DNA of 64,000 nucleotides from Siphonodentalium dalli (taxonomy: Eukaryota; Mollusca; Scaphopoda; Gadilida; Siphonodentaliidae). Under the pieces are notes generated by a model, which saw nothing but the letters and a program-made list of their open reading frames with translations, did no database searches and had not been told where the DNA came from. The translations under genes were made by a program, and so were the position numbers. Below, piece by piece: positions 24,218-36,381 of this stretch (position 1 is its first letter; every line of letters begins with the position of its first letter). The DNA lies in NCBI GenBank assembly GCA_032622095.1, contig CP136069.1, positions 127,303,450 to 127,367,449 on the forward strand, written 5' to 3'.

Positions 24218-24914
24218 GTGAGTATAAATTTAAAAAGGCTTTGTCTTGTTCGATTTGAATTTTTGGAACGGTTCAGGTTTTCACAAATGCTCTGCATGGG
24301 TATGTGTTTTGTGTTGATAACGTTGATACGTGTAGGGTGCTCAAATTGGAATATCCAATTCAACTGCTCACTTGAAGCAGACCGAAACCTCAAACTCGTG
24401 TAAATCACATTTGCACCCCTTGCGATGTAATCCCCAAATTGGTACATCATTCTTTTAAACTGTTAGAAATTTCCAATCTAATTTAACAACCCTTATGGTT
24501 GACATTTTTCAACCACGCTGAAGGAGAATTCAGGCCATAATTTAATCACAATTAAAAATATTAAAATTTATAAACTATATTGGGTGGTGAATCAACCTAT
24601 TGGATCACATTCAACATATGTTTGGTCTGAAATTTCCAGTACTGTTGCGCCAGGCATGGACTTTCCTGTAGTGTTTTAAAAAATTGTCAAAGTTGAAAGA
24701 CTACACTTCCTGTCACCACGTCCCAGTTCTATGACCTGTTTGAATTTATAGTCTTCGTGTGGTCTCTGGTATCATCCACTGGAGAACATTCATTTATAAT
24801 GTCCCTTGCATCGCTCGTTTAATTAGGTAACAATTATTTCCTTCCAACTGATGTATAGTGCCCCCATCCCTTGTTTTACAATATGTATGTTTAAGCCAAC
24901 AAATTTCCTCACAG
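24218..24914 (+). repeat. short intron holding a decayed hAT-like copy
   Basis: About 24400-24725 is a degraded copy of the family seen intact at 9266-10249: it shares 'ttagaaatttccaatct', 'aaccacg', 'tggtctgaaatttcca' and ends in tcaccacgtcccag. Nothing else is recognised in this intron. Confidence 0.5.
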
Positions 24915-25059
24915 AATGGCAGCATGCACATCGACGGAAATCCGTACAGTCTTCAGCAGCAGCAAAGTAGTGAAAACTACAATCCCGTGGACGTTAATCT
25001 GTACGAACTGTCTGAACACCATCTACCAGAACACGACACGACCCGGGACACGATATCAG
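24915..25059 (+). CDS. M12B metalloprotease exon 3 (prodomain end)
   Basis: The acceptor is tttcctcacag (ends 24914) and the donor is CAG/gttaga at 25060. It encodes NGSMHIDGNPYSLQQQQSSE followed by an acidic/histidine-rich linker ending DTISG. The 'idG.pYslqp'-like segment is the last conserved block of the M12B propeptide; the linker leads to the maturation site in exon 4. Entry is phase 0, matching exon 2; exit is phase 1, matching exon 4. Confidence 0.75.
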
Positions 25060-25234
25060 GTTAGAATACGCTGAATACAAGCTCCCCCAGCGTCATAATC
25101 CTCTCACGCGGTTTCAATTTTCGATGATGTTATATGGTTCGGTCTAAAATGTCCTACAGACAGTAATGGGGTAATTGTAATTTGTAATTAACTGTAATTG
25201 AAAGTAATTAAAGATGCATATTCCGAATTAACGC

Positions 25235-25660
25235 TCGCAAATTACTATTTTCTTGGCTTCGGGGGTAAAAAATATTTGATTCGAGTCGAAGAACCCACCC
25301 ATCAAAGCTCAGTGATCAGATATCGATGTTTGAAATCTATTATTTTTCACCACCGATAATTTTTAAGTGGCCCAGTAAACACTCGACGAGAAGACTGTCT
25401 CGGACTAAATTGCGGATGAAGATGGATAACTCTAAAATCAAGTGGCTTTTTTGTGTCAGATATTTGACAAACCGGCAAAATCTCGTTGAGCAAAATGTTG
25501 ATAAATAACAGGTTTTGTGCAATGTTTATACTGTGGTTAGCATTATTTTTGGGCAATTACTCGATTCTGATAACTGAAGCGGCATTTAAACAATTGTTGT
25601 TGTTGTTGTAATCTGATGATATGGGGACCATCGAATCGGTACCTGTAATTACTTGGATAA
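25235..25660. mobile_element. degenerate copy of the 469-bp TTAA MITE
   Basis: It contains the family blocks ggcttcgggggtaaaaaata, gattcgagtcgaagaaccca and gttgttgttgttgtaatctg, and ends near cggtacctgtaa, a decayed form of the terminal GTACCTTTAA. It is much more diverged than the copies at 5725, 6198 and 41937. Confidence 0.65.
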
Positions 25661-26506
25661 ATAAATATACAATTACAAGATGAGCATACAAAATTTATTA
25701 TTTAACGAGGAAAAAATAAGCTATTTTAACATTTATTGGTGAGGTTTGATCATGCAGTTGTGCACCCAATTAGGCACTAGTCCCTGGATTATGTGTATTA
25801 TTTACTAAATATGTTTTTTACTTTTATTATATTCAACTGTTGATGTTGTTTCAAATATGTTGCACACTGCTGAATATTCACCTGGTCCTCACGGCGGCTG
25901 TTATAGCTTCAATTGTAAATAATTAGGATAAAAATCAGCTTTATATAAATAACAACGGTATCCGCTATCTCCGACCATGGGTACGAGAATACCTTTTACA
26001 ACTAATAGCGCTAACAATAACAAAAATGAACAATAACTCTAAATATGTCCGTTATTTCTCTAAAATTCATTAATGCGAAGTAACGGATAGCTCTAGAGAT
26101 GGACATACAAAACATAGCAGGGTGGGTGGGTATACGGGGGGGGGGGGGGGGGCGAGTGCAATTGTCTTTGAGAATCTTCACTTTTATGGAATAACGTGCA
26201 AGTCTATAGATGCACAGCACTAACAGACACATTTGTGGATCTATATTGAAAATCAACCTGTCTTGCAATATTTCTGTTAGAGTTATTGTTAGCGCTATTA
26301 TATATGGTCTGCCCGTACAGAAATATAGGATGCCTTTGTTGTCGATAAAAGGCTGTTAGTCTAACAGATTTACGCTTCAAATCTTACAATTTGTGGGTGG
26401 ATCGGGTGGAATATTTGGAACAGATTCACTCTATACTGCCCTGCGACCATGAGCCTCATTGACCAACATGCTCAATGGAATTGATGTTGTTATTTTGGTA
26501 TTGCAG
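25661..26506 (+). other. intron sequence, nothing recognised
   Basis: AT-rich intron DNA with an uninterrupted G run near 26137-26153. The block from about 25990 to 26040 is imperfectly repeated in inverted form near 26275-26300 (taatagcgctaacaataac), so a decayed foldback element is likely. Confidence 0.4.
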
Positions 26507-26636
26507 GCAGTGATAGACATAGACCTCGGGGTTTGAACAAACCACACCAACACACAAACAGAACGAGATATAAGAGGGCCACGGTGAATTATGGGATTGA
26601 ACTGGTGGTCGTCATAGACCACAGCATTTACCAAAG
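26507..26636 (+). CDS. M12B metalloprotease exon 4 (furin site, start of catalytic domain)
   Basis: The acceptor is ttggtattgcag (ends 26506) and the donor is CAAAG/gtttga at 26637. Phase 1 in, phase 2 out; both match the neighbours. The peptide contains RTRYKR followed by ATVNYGIELVVVIDHSIYQR. R-T-R-Y-K-R fits a furin-type cleavage site, and 'Y.iElvvviD.siy..f' is the first strand and helix that open reprolysin catalytic domains. So the mature enzyme probably starts at Ala-Thr-Val. The exon is hidden because the frame is open only between the splice sites. Confidence 0.85.
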
Positions 26637-26726
26637 GTTTGACAGTAATTAGTTTTATATACAAAGGAGTAGCAGTAAGAGTTATAGTTTAGTTATAATC
26701 GATGAAGAATTTAGTTTAGTTGTTAA

Positions 26727-27094
26727 AGTGATGTGAAACACTCCGGTAGGGTGATCAAATAGAAATGGAGAATAATCCTGTTCAAAGTAGTTATTTTTAC
26801 AAATACTGTATCTAAATTGACAACACACACCGTCATTCTTATATATTAATTAAATGCAACGACTGCCGATGGCGAAATCCTTTACTTTAGTTTATCGCCG
26901 ATAGAAGCATCCCGGTTCGAGTAGTAAATATTTACAATTTAGCGTGGTTCAGACAATGTTTTCTATGGAGTGGTACGGTCGATTTGCTTGAGATTTTCGG
27001 TGATGTTAGTAGAATGCTACATTCCTCCAGTTGGCGTAGCACCTGAATACTAATTTAACAGTTTCACGCACCCGAACAAGTACATAATATGTCT
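26727..27094. mobile_element. truncated copy of the AGTGATGTG TTAA element
   Basis: It starts TTAA/AGTGATGTGAAACACTCC and carries one arm of the family seen at 18855-23502, including the 'gatggcgaaatc' and 'gtggtacggtcgattt'-type blocks. It ends GTCT/TTAA. The second arm is missing, so it is an internal deletion or a one-armed derivative. It preserves the uninterrupted version of the site where the Helitron array is inserted in the other copy. Confidence 0.65.
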
Positions 27095-27384
27095 TTAACT
27101 GTTGACTATAATAGGTGAATACAAGTTTGACTACTACGGGTCTGAGTCTTAAGTCTGCTCTGGTTTTCTTGATTCATATTTAATTATGTTGAAAGATAGT
27201 AGGCATGTTGTGAACTTGAGTCTGATTTTAGAGCTTTCTGAATAAATATGGTCACTTGTCTAGAAAAGCTGTTGTTTTCTGAGTTCAGTGTAGCCCCAAA
27301 AGTTACTATTTTAGACCTGGTATAAGATGACAGGAATTGAATGATAACATATTTATAGACTCATTATTGTATAATTCACACGGC

Positions 27385-27484
27385 TATACATACATACATA
27401 CATACATACATACATACATACACACATACATACATACATACATACATACATACATACATGCATACATACATACATACATACATC
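27385..27484. repeat. (CATA)n microsatellite
   Basis: About 24 near-perfect tandem copies of CATA with two interruptions. Confidence 0.9.
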
Positions 27485-28042
27485 ATTAAAGACCTGTTAT
27501 CTATACATCTTTCAAGTAAAATGGGGTGACAGGATTTTCCCTAATGAGATTGTATGATGGACAGACTAGAAATAAATGGGCATCATTTTCAACCTGGCTC
27601 GTCCAGTGTTTACAAAATATTTCGTTGCTTGGTTTTGAATATCTTCCTGTTTCAATACCAAATTTTCCGATAAAGAGTTTACATGGTGACAGTAACTAAA
27701 CTGTTGTCTGTGTATATCTATCAAGCCTGGTTAAGTGGATTTTCACCACGACCACCGGGTCGATGTGTTAAAGCCAGGGTTGACCCTAGTTTGAATGGTG
27801 AGACAGGTCACAATTAAGACCTTATACATTAGTGAAACAGTAATTGGATATTGATTGCATATGGCCAACTATCTGGGTCTATAGATACATATATCTCAAA
27901 CGACAAAATTAACTAAATAAGTCGTTCTTCGATAGCTTTCGTCATTAGGCCTTCTTCAATTTATATCATTCAGACAAAATCACAAGACGGCATTCAGGTA
28001 AACATACAAATAACAATGGCGGATATTTTACAACGACGTTAA

Positions 28043-28459
28043 GGGTACGTTCATACACTGGCAAGTTTGCACGGTATGGTTTGCAGGCATTTTGTCGCAG
28101 AAAACGATATGGTGCCATAATATGAACGGAAAAAAAGCACATAAAGTGCATCTGTGCCACAGCTAACTACGTGCGAAGTAAAATCTCTGTAGTTCCACTA
28201 GTAACGATGCTACCGGAATTTGCCTGTAAATATCATGCAATTATCTCGCAAGAATAAATCATACAGGTATGTGAAGGCAAATGCCAATATCACTGTTATA
28301 CAAGTGGAATTAGATAAATTTTACTTCTCATGTCTGTCACTTTGTTAAAGATGCATGTTATGTGCACGGTTCTGTTCATATTCTGACACCATGTGGTTTT
28401 CTATGACGAAATGCCCGCAAAACATACCGTGCAAACTTGCCAGCGTATGAACGTAGCCC
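28043..28459. mobile_element. MITE with about 90-bp inverted repeats, copy 1
   Basis: It begins GGGTACGTTCATACACTGGC and ends in the complement (gccagcgtatgaacgtagccc). The arms share further blocks (aagtttgcacggtatggttt). A second copy at 36958-37356 is flanked by TAA on both sides, which suggests a 3-bp target duplication as in PIF/Harbinger elements. No transposase. Confidence 0.75.
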
Positions 28460-29033
28460 AAAGGTCTTTCGCGGGAAAACGTCTACATGGTCCCCCATCT
28501 CCTAGACCATTTATACATAATTAATATTTAGATTATTTTATGTATAATTGAGATCTTATTTTGATTATTTGTATGTATAATTGAGACTCTCATACTCGAC
28601 TGCTATGGACCGCGGCAAAGAGATGTTGTTTAGAAAAGTACAGTTATTTTATTTAAAGTTGTCATTTTCACGTGTTTGTCTGATTTGGACAAATAGAGGA
28701 GAAGCTACTATGTGTAGACAACGTTTACTTACAAAACATATTTTAATATAGGCTATTACTGTCGTTTTGCAAACATCAGCGACACCAATATTAAAATATT
28801 TAAAATATAACCGTTATACACTGTCATTGCTTTTTGATCAATCACTCGGAATAACCAAACATCGCAACAAACAAAAATACAAAAAACAACGGTACTTTTT
28901 ATTAACAGTATTGCTGTGCCCTACCAACATCATATTAATTCAGCAGGACACACCAGCATCATAGCAAATTAGCAGGCCCACTTAACCAGGGGTTCGTGTA
29001 CATGTATTATATAGTGTCTAGCTTTTACTTCAG

Positions 29034-29112
29034 ATTTATAGATGGTGCAAACGGTGTCACAGCTGACGCCCTGGCGGATCTAAAACTATACTTCACCCAC
29101 GTGGTTAATGAG
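29034..29112 (+). CDS. M12B metalloprotease exon 5 (catalytic domain)
   Basis: The acceptor is tagcttttacttcag and the donor GAG/gtaagt at 29113 is near-consensus. With the split codon from exon 4 it reads R-FIDGANGVTADALADLKLYF-THVVNE, the helix that leads to 'NEIDLRY' in exon 6. This matches the M12B pattern of a helix ending '..yf..vvNevdlrY'. Phase 2 in, phase 0 out. Confidence 0.85.
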
Positions 29113-31089
29113 GTAAGTGGTGGCACCCCTACCCCTATGAATCCTGAATACCAGTTAACAGATGTGTGAATCCTGCGTACCTGTTCAGAAAATATAGAAA
29201 AGTAGTTGTTTCACATTAATACAGGGTGTGTCAAACAATTTTTTCCGGGCACGTATGAGGGGGTGGGTGTGTGGTAAAGAGGATATAAAAGCACTTTTTT
29301 CCACAGCTCAAAACAAAATTTCCTCCAGTTTTTTCAACTATTTTTCGCCTATAAAACTTAGTGATAACGTAATTTTAACATCAACACTCCATTTAGACAG
29401 TCATTGTAGATTGTTTCCTTGTTGGAAAATTAATAAATACCCGGCATATGTCAGTCTAGGTAACTCTGAACATAAAATACATGGACATGTTGCATAAGCA
29501 ATCACTGCCATGTCAAACTGAGCTAATCACATACACCAGCATGTAATAAGTAGTTGATAGGAAACAGACAGTAAATGGTGAAAATTCTAATATTCTTCCG
29601 AAAAGTTTGTTTTCGTGTTTCTGGGGGCCAAAGGTAAAAAATCGTCATTCGTGTCTGAATTTTTTTCCGACACCCATCTTATTAATACGACATATTCCAC
29701 ACATTTGCTAAAGTAATGCATAACTTCAAGACATCAAGACTTATGAGACTGATTTACATCAATATATGTACCACCTTACCACCTTGAGAGAATAAGTGCA
29801 AGCTGTAAGATATAGTTCAGTCCCCTGCTATGCTAGCCCGAAAACGTCCATCACCTACACATAACATGAGGAAATCTTCCATTTTTTTAATTGTTGAATT
29901 TCATCAAAAGCCGACTTAAAGGTGGTTTATCTCTTTGTAAACATGTATTATATAGTTGCCGGGTATAATATATTACATCTGAATCGGAGACTCCTGTCCG
30001 GAAATGCTTTTATCGATTAATATTTATTTTATTTCGAATATTTTCTGGTCTAAATAGGTGTGGTTGTTTAGCTAACGAACAATAGTGGTTACTGTTAACA
30101 GAGACCAGAAATTTTATGGTGTAATTTTATCACAAATAAACATTAATTATACTCATTATCGCTTATAACTATGGAATAAAACAAAACAACCAATCAATCT
30201 GGGACATTTGACGTTCGGTACGTAGCCATAGGACAGCCTAATGCTCTATATATCGATATATGGTATCACCCGAATGGTCTGTTCTAAAACTAGACAAATA
30301 AACGGGCCCAATAAAATATTCGAAATAAAATCAATATTAATTGATAGAAGCCTTTCCGGACAGGGGTCTTCATTTCATATTTATTATTTTATGCCCGCGC
30401 AACTATTTCAAAATTGTTATTTAAACAGATAATCCATCTTTAAGATATCCAAATTAGTTTATTACGAATAAATACTCACATCAATACCAATCACAGTATC
30501 ATAATTATTTGAAGAAAAAAGTCCAATATATATAATAACGGTTTTGTTCTTGGCAGTTTGGTCGATGTGCGAGTGTGGTTTTCAACTATGGTGATACATA
30601 GTTCAAACTGGAATTCACCCAACACGTGCTATCACAATTGTAAACACATAGTATTTCAAAGTGTAACCAGCGCGGTGCCATATAACATGTATATTTGCAT
30701 GAATAAAACATAACTACCGATGTGTAAATAAGTATATATATGTATCATCATGTCCACTACCCAAACATATCGTATTCTTATCCATGGTGATACATTTTCA
30801 TCGTCTTATGCATGTTCCGAAATTAATTTGCGATCGCCACCGATGCATGATTGTACAGAGAGTCGTGTCCTTACTTGATCCGCACATGTCTCCTCTGTAT
30901 CTTGAAGAAGTCCGCGGATATTTTGCCAGACCGCAAAATATTCCATTCCAGGTGATAAGAAATAACATATTTAAAAAATCTAAATTTGATAACTCTGAAC
31001 TGTGATGGGTGGATTCCTCGACACGATTCAAATAGTTGTTTCCCCGAAACAATTAAATAACTCAATAATTGACGTTAACGTTTTTACAG
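29113..31089 (+). other. intron, mostly unrecognised
   Basis: AT-rich. A short block near 30340-30375 (tagaagcctttccggacag) recurs near 38795-38815, so an old dispersed repeat is present. Around 30965-31045 lies a fragment related to the 469-bp MITE (gataactctgaactgtgatg...cctcgacacgattcaaat). No RNA gene or other exon is seen. Confidence 0.4.
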
Positions 31090-31167
31090 ATAGATTTGAG
31101 ATACCAGAGTATCACGGATCCAGATATATCTATATATGTGCGACTACAAGGTTTCATCATATCAGAG
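31090..31167 (+). CDS. M12B metalloprotease exon 6 (catalytic domain)
   Basis: Acceptor tttttacag (ends 31089), donor GAG/gtaggt at 31168; exactly 26 codons, phase 0 at both ends. It encodes IDLRYQSITDPDISIYVRLQ-GFIISE. The 'DLRY.si.dpdI.i.v.gi.i' pattern is the strand pair that follows the N-terminal helix in reprolysins, and it joins exon 5 to give VVNEIDLRY. Confidence 0.85.
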
Positions 31168-31348
31168 GTAGGTACCCACGACGATCAGAGGTACGTGTAT
31201 CCCACTAAAGTTCATGTTTTGATCCCAATAAAAAAAAACAAACAAACAAACGTCAATTCCAAGCACGTCGACTGTACGATTTAAAAATGATAACGTCTGA
31301 AGTACGCGCAGTTTTAAATAAATATAATACATAAATAAATAAACACCC

Positions 31349-31413
31349 GAGCGTTTCGCCGAAGGATGCCACGCGAGCCTTCGGCTCTTGGGGTATCCTT
31401 CCGCGAAACGCTC
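31349..31413. repeat. foldback hairpin
   Basis: GAGCGTTTCGCCGAAGGAT...pairs with ATCCTTCCGCGAAACGCTC; a short GC-rich loop contains GCGAGCCTTCGGCTC. It lies in the 504-bp intron between exons 6 and 7. Confidence 0.7.
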
Positions 31414-31671
31414 AAGTGCAATGATCACTTCAACGTCCCAAAAATATGTGGCTCTATCTACGTATCACAACTACAACTTATATATCCTCATGTTTTTCGT
31501 ATATTTTAAATTCTTATTTTAAATAGTGTTGAGAAAGTTATATTTTATTCTTCATCTGGGTCGGGTTATCGCGGGTCGATCGGGTCGGATGGCCCCGTTC
31601 CTCCCCCATATCTCTGATACATCTTTACGTATATATATTGTGAGGCTCAAATTGTTTAACTTCTCTTGTAG

Positions 31672-31838
31672 ACTGAGGCGGCGTCATCGGTTTGGAACTC
31701 CGGGCAATTGGTGACAGACACTGTGCTGAATCCTAACCGGAAATTACTACACGAAGATGTTCTCGGAAGTTTCCGTGATGCCATATCGAACCTCGATTTC
31801 GCCGGGATGCCATCAGACCACGTGATGCTGTTCACCGA
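31672..31838 (+). CDS. M12B metalloprotease exon 7 (catalytic domain)
   Basis: Acceptor ttctcttgtag (ends 31671); donor GA/gtacgt at 31839. It encodes TEAASSVWNSGQLVTDTVLN then ...EDVLGSFRDAISNL... and DHVMLFTD, matching the M12B core 'vL..F..w........hd.amLfTg.D'. Phase 0 in, phase 2 out. The competing donor three bases downstream-in-codon (GAGTAC/gtacag) would put exon 8 out of frame, so GA/gtacgt was chosen; this makes an Asp at the junction. Confidence 0.85.
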
Positions 31839-31934
31839 GTACGTACAGTAGGGGTGCATGTACTAAACTAACATGTTACGAAAGCGCACTATGAGAGCCA
31901 TCCGAAACACCAACTTACCCCCAAATATACAATG

Positions 31935-32124
31935 CACAACTCGTTATAACGACTTGGAAGTCGTAATAACGACTTCCAACTAACGAGTTGTGAAAGTCGT
32001 TATTATGACTTACAACTTGTTATAACGAGTTGTTGGAAGTCGTTATAGCGACTTGTAGAAATAAACATATTAAAAGTCGTTATAACGACTCGTTTTCATT
32101 TCTACAAGTCGCTAAAACGACTTC
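31935..32124. repeat. cluster of AGTCGTTATAACGACT palindromes
   Basis: The palindromic core AGTCGTTATAACGACT and close variants (AAGTCGTAATAACGACTT, AACTCGTTATAACGACTT) occur about eight times in 190 bp. The right half (32034-32124) is itself a large inverted repeat with arms of about 28 bp ending CGACTTGTAGAAAT. Confidence 0.75.
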
Positions 32125-32339
32125 CGGTGTGGGGTCAAAGGGGATAGGACACATTTTACACAGTGTGCCTCAACGACCATGACGCCGTATCCCGCAATAA
32201 CACACCCACCAACTACATTAATTTCTTAAATAAGCCACAGAGATATGGTGGTCAGATTTAAATTGGTTATGAACCCATGACCCGGAACTCATCTCAGCCC
32301 AATTTTTCATTGATCAACCGGCATACATGGCATGTGAAT

Positions 32340-32700
32340 TTTAAAATATAGAAATTAATTTATGGGTAGTTGCCTTTCTAAATGAAAATAATCCTTACAT
32401 TTCACGAATCAAGAATAATTAAGTCTCCTCTCATGATCTTCAGATGATATCATGGATATATGAATTGAACTTTAGAAACAAACATCTATTCTACAAGTTC
32501 TTGGTACCCGAAAATTCAATATATTGTATGTCATAACAGTAAAGTAAATCAGATTAAAATATCCAACGGGTTCTTAATTATTGTATCACAATAATCTCTT
32601 TTACCAAATTTCACAAAGAAATTCGTGACAGATTTTGAGAAAATCCATTTTGAAATACAGGACATTTTGTCAAAACATCAATTTTATGTAACACCCAATG
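32340..32700. repeat. dispersed repeat, related to 39920-40230
   Basis: Shares 'gttgcctttctaaat', 'aataattaagtctcct', 'catgatcttcag' and 'gaaaatccattttgaaata' in the same orientation with 39920-40230. Both copies are decayed; class unknown. Confidence 0.6.
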
Positions 32701-32842
32701 TGATCCATATATGTATTCTCGATTTATAGTTAACATTTTTCTGAATACGAAATTAAAATTTACCCCGATTTGAGAAATGCGATCGACCAAGATTTCGGGA
32801 ATTGATATCTGAATTTTATTACATATCTATCAACGTAATTCG

Positions 32843-33158
32843 GGGGGCCTCGGTGGCTCAATCGGTTAGGGGTACAACTCCAAGCCGTTTCGCCTTCCAG
32901 CGCTGGCGATAAGGGTTCAAATCCACATGTTTCCATCGCGGACTTTGTAACTCGAAATCGTTATCTGGGAAAGTTGCCAGTTACTTGCCGATGGCCGGTG
33001 GTTTGCCGCACATGGTCGACGAGTTTATCAGCCATTGAAATCACTGTTATATTAGCCGTAAGTGTGCGGATTTCCTCCACCATTAAAACTGGCAATGTCG
33101 TGATATGGCCTTAGTGGCTAAAGCGACATAAAACCCCAATCAATCAATCAATCAATCA
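32843..33158 (+). mobile_element. tRNA-derived SINE with 14-bp target duplication
   Basis: The head GGCCTCGGTGGCTCAATCGG...is an A box and GGGTTCAAATCC (about 32912) a B box of RNA polymerase III. A central segment (ggccggtggtttgccg ... tcctccaccattaaaactgg) resembles the conserved central domain shared by many metazoan SINEs, which I associate with the 'Meta' domain; that label is from memory. The tail is (ATCA)n. The target duplication ATCAACGTAATTCG is exact at 32829-32842 and 33159-33172, so the insertion is fairly recent. It is in the intron between metalloprotease exons 7 and 8. Confidence 0.9.
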
Positions 33159-33563
33159 ATCAACGTAATTCGCATGATCGCACGAGTTTCCAGGCGTGTG
33201 ATAATTCTCAGAATCGCACTAGTGCAATCTGTCGACGGAACTGTTTCATTCAGTGTTGTTAGACTGGTACTCGCCGTTACTATTTTTACTTTTTCAATCA
33301 AGACAATAAAGATTGTATCGATGAGTTGATTCAATCAAGTAGTTTCATTTCAAAAATATGTTTATCGAGGCACATAATTTAATTTCAAACGCATCATTAA
33401 AGATGGGTCAAGGTCACTCGCGGATATACGGGATCCCTCTCTGATTGTTGCTTTAACCCTAAAATGCCGTTAAAACTCAATTAAATTCACATTTTCTGTA
33501 CCGGAGATGTACGATTGTGAGTCAATTTACTATGATACGGATATGTGTAATACAACTAGAAGA

Positions 33564-33711
33564 GCATGAGTGTCTGGATGTTGGCGAATTATCGCAATTG
33601 ATTTGTTGGCGGAACGCGTTACCTCTCGTGCGGGATTGCGTCCCGCACTCTAGGTATCGCTCCGCCAACAAATGTCGTGCGATAATTTCGTCACAATCCA
33701 TACACTCATGC
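33564..33711. repeat. 148-bp foldback palindrome
   Basis: GCATGAGTGTCTGGATG... pairs with ...CATCCA-type complement ending TACACTCATGC; the inner arms TTTGTTGGCGGA/TCCGCCAACAAA and GTGCGGGA/TCCCGCAC are exact. Probable foldback MITE. Confidence 0.7.
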
Positions 33712-36049
33712 GGTTCTATCTATATCTCTCTACGATCACACCATAAATATACATTGCACATGTGTATACATATTATGTAATTTCTTTTTTTGTTTCGCTT
33801 AGAATCATTAGATAGATCTGTCGAATTTGTGTTTGTTCAATTCCGGACAAGATATAGACCGGCCCCCAGATGAGGGTAGTGTCACACGAAAGGGTAGACA
33901 TTTTGACGCTATCTCCAATGGACCTATCCGTAGGTACAGCTACTACATACCCAATTTCAATTATAGCCAATGAGCCGATAGCTTAATCGCCGAAGCGACA
34001 TGTGCCTGCCTAGTGATATGAAATACACCACAGGCGGTTCCTTAACAACCATTGTAAGCCATAGGAAATTTACGAACGCGAGAGCAAAATATGTTAAAAA
34101 GCTACAATGGGGTTGAAATGTGCATGGGGAACATGTCCGGTTGACGAACGATATTTATACACATGTTTTAGTTCGGTTTCCTAAATCAAAAAGTAACTAA
34201 GACATCTGTTTACGCTGGATTAAACAATTCCAACGGCCACACTCGGATCCTAATGTTATTTAATTTCCAATATTAATATAACAGATTTCAAACTAAAACG
34301 TGGAAATAGTCCCGATCGATGATGCGTTATGAATATTAATTGTGCCGCGAGTATTTGTGTAATGTGAAGTGTTTTTCGTTATAAGTGTATACATGTGTTG
34401 CTGTTATAACACCGTGGTAATATTGAGTTCAAATGTCTGCTATTCACACTAACCTGTAGGATCTCCTGCGAACGTTTTACTGAATCCATTTGAGAATCTA
34501 AAGCTTTCTCCATATTAATGCGACAATGTACGTGTAAATGAGAATCAACAGATGTTTTCCAAGATAATTACACGACATTTCACACATTGCACGTGCTTCG
34601 CGGTGTATACATACAACCTTCACCGAACGAGTTCACTTTGTGCCATTGTTGCCACAATGTCATGGCAACATATACATGACTCCATGATAGTCGGCGTTTT
34701 CTTTAATGTACTTTAGTGGCGGCAAAATAGGAAGTGGAATTTTAAAAGACCATTATTTGATAATCCTTTGCATCCCATCTGATGTCGCCGGGGCTCATGC
34801 AGGACGCTCGAGGTATGGGAAACTGATATCGTTATATTTATTTCGACAAAAGAGGGATTATAGATTAATTACCACATGTACACCTCCGTTTGGTTTATTT
34901 CATCAAGGTGTGAACTATTAGCATATAGCTTCGATATTAAATTTGCTATTTGATATTGAAGTTATATAATGGCTTCATTTACACAGTTTGATTCAACGTA
35001 AAAATCGATCTTTGTTGGTTATCGGAAATGGCCTAACAATCACACCTGGTTTTTTGTTTAAATCTGGTTCTATTTTTGTTTATATCTAACGACAGTCACT
35101 TTTACAAGATGCATATATACACACATGGGTATCTTGAAAATCGTGAAACTCAGAAAGAAGCTATATTATCGTGTTACATGGCGCTAACAACACTGACCGT
35201 TCTCATCGGAAGCTTGAGATGGCTTGTGGTGCTTAGTAACAGTAACCATGTAGCCTATTGGTGGGCGGAACGTACGGATAGGTCCATTATCCTTGCCCCA
35301 TGGGGGTTCCAAAACACTGAGGTATCCAGGGCGGAGCAGGTGGAAAATATATTGTTTTGACCTTTTTGGTGTTTTTGACCTGCAAATTTCAGTATAATCA
35401 GGAAAGCCAATAAAATAGACAAATGTTGAATAAAATATACTTGAATATCAGATATTTATTATATCTGGGTTGCTTAACATTTATGATGTGCAAAAAGTTA
35501 TATTATCCAACAATTTTTTGACCATAATCATAAATGACTTCAATCGATCTGCAAGTCATTTCTTATAATCATATACCAGTACATTTTAATAGAACATTAA
35601 TGATTTGAATAACTTTTCAAAAGTACCACAACAATTGCGAGTAACATTTATTGTTCAAATCCCAAACACAGTCTCCCAATAACAACACGCAACTTGAAGT
35701 GACGTAGGTGGTTCATCGCTTTTTGCGAAGTGGAAACTATACGGTCGGCTTGGAGTGACGTAGTGTTCATCGCTTTTCATGAAGTGGTCCACTTCGGTTA
35801 TTGCCTGATGAACATCGGAAACATGCGTGTAACCGTATCGCGATTTGAACTGATTCTTAAGGTAGCTAATTGTGTGGATACAGAGGGTGTGCAATTATAA
35901 GTGAATGCACTGGATTACAAGGTCAAGGTATATATTGTTAGGCCAATCTTCTTCAACTACCTCCGTTGTTTGGTCAATATTAATCCTGGATTAATCCTGA
36001 GATCAATCTTAATGTATATCTTGATTAAAACAATATCTAATCACTTCCG

Positions 36050-36381
36050 ATTATACAGGGGTACGGCCATTTATGGGACCATCGCCTATTATATACTCCA
36101 ACATAATATATGCAACAAATAAATGAACTTGAGCCATGGATTAGTTAAAAATACACGATGTTTACTTTATGAACGACACGAACAACATGGTAAATATAAT
36201 GACTGCAGCCATTAATTCATTTTCATTATAATTACTATGTGTTTACATCGTTCATAGAGCACACGAGTGTTTTTTACACTCATCCATGGCTCAAATTCAT
36301 TCAACTGTTGCATATATTCTGTTGAGTATAAAGGGAGAGAGTCCCATAAATGACCATGCAGCTTTAGTGTAGTATATAGCC
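36050..36381. repeat. foldback element in intron
   Basis: Left arm blocks (ccatttatgggacc, atatatgcaac, gagccatgga) return in inverted order on the right (tccatggctc, gttgcatata, gtcccataaatg). Ends about 60 bp before exon 8. Confidence 0.65.

Larger units (their letters stand above)
26637..29033 (+). other. intron with MITEs and a CATA microsatellite
   Basis: This 2.4-kb intron holds the partial TTAA element at 26727-27094, the (CATA)n run at 27385-27484 and the inverted-repeat MITE at 28043-28459, listed separately. The remainder (27100-27380, 27490-28040, 28460-29030) shows no gene or RNA. Confidence 0.45.

Noticed and set aside
27385-27484. Possible CRISPR-like array
   Set aside because: Simple CATA microsatellite without spacers; eukaryotic context.
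30784-31065. Frames on both strands just before exon 6
   Set aside because: Overlap a fragment of the 469-bp MITE family and do not fit the phase of exons 5 and 6.
31839-31850. Alternative donor GAGTAC/gtacag for exon 7
   Set aside because: Would put exon 8 out of frame, whereas GA/gtacgt gives continuous M12B sequence.
32843-32925. Possible tRNA gene on the + strand
   Set aside because: Followed by a SINE body, (ATCA)n tail and a target duplication.
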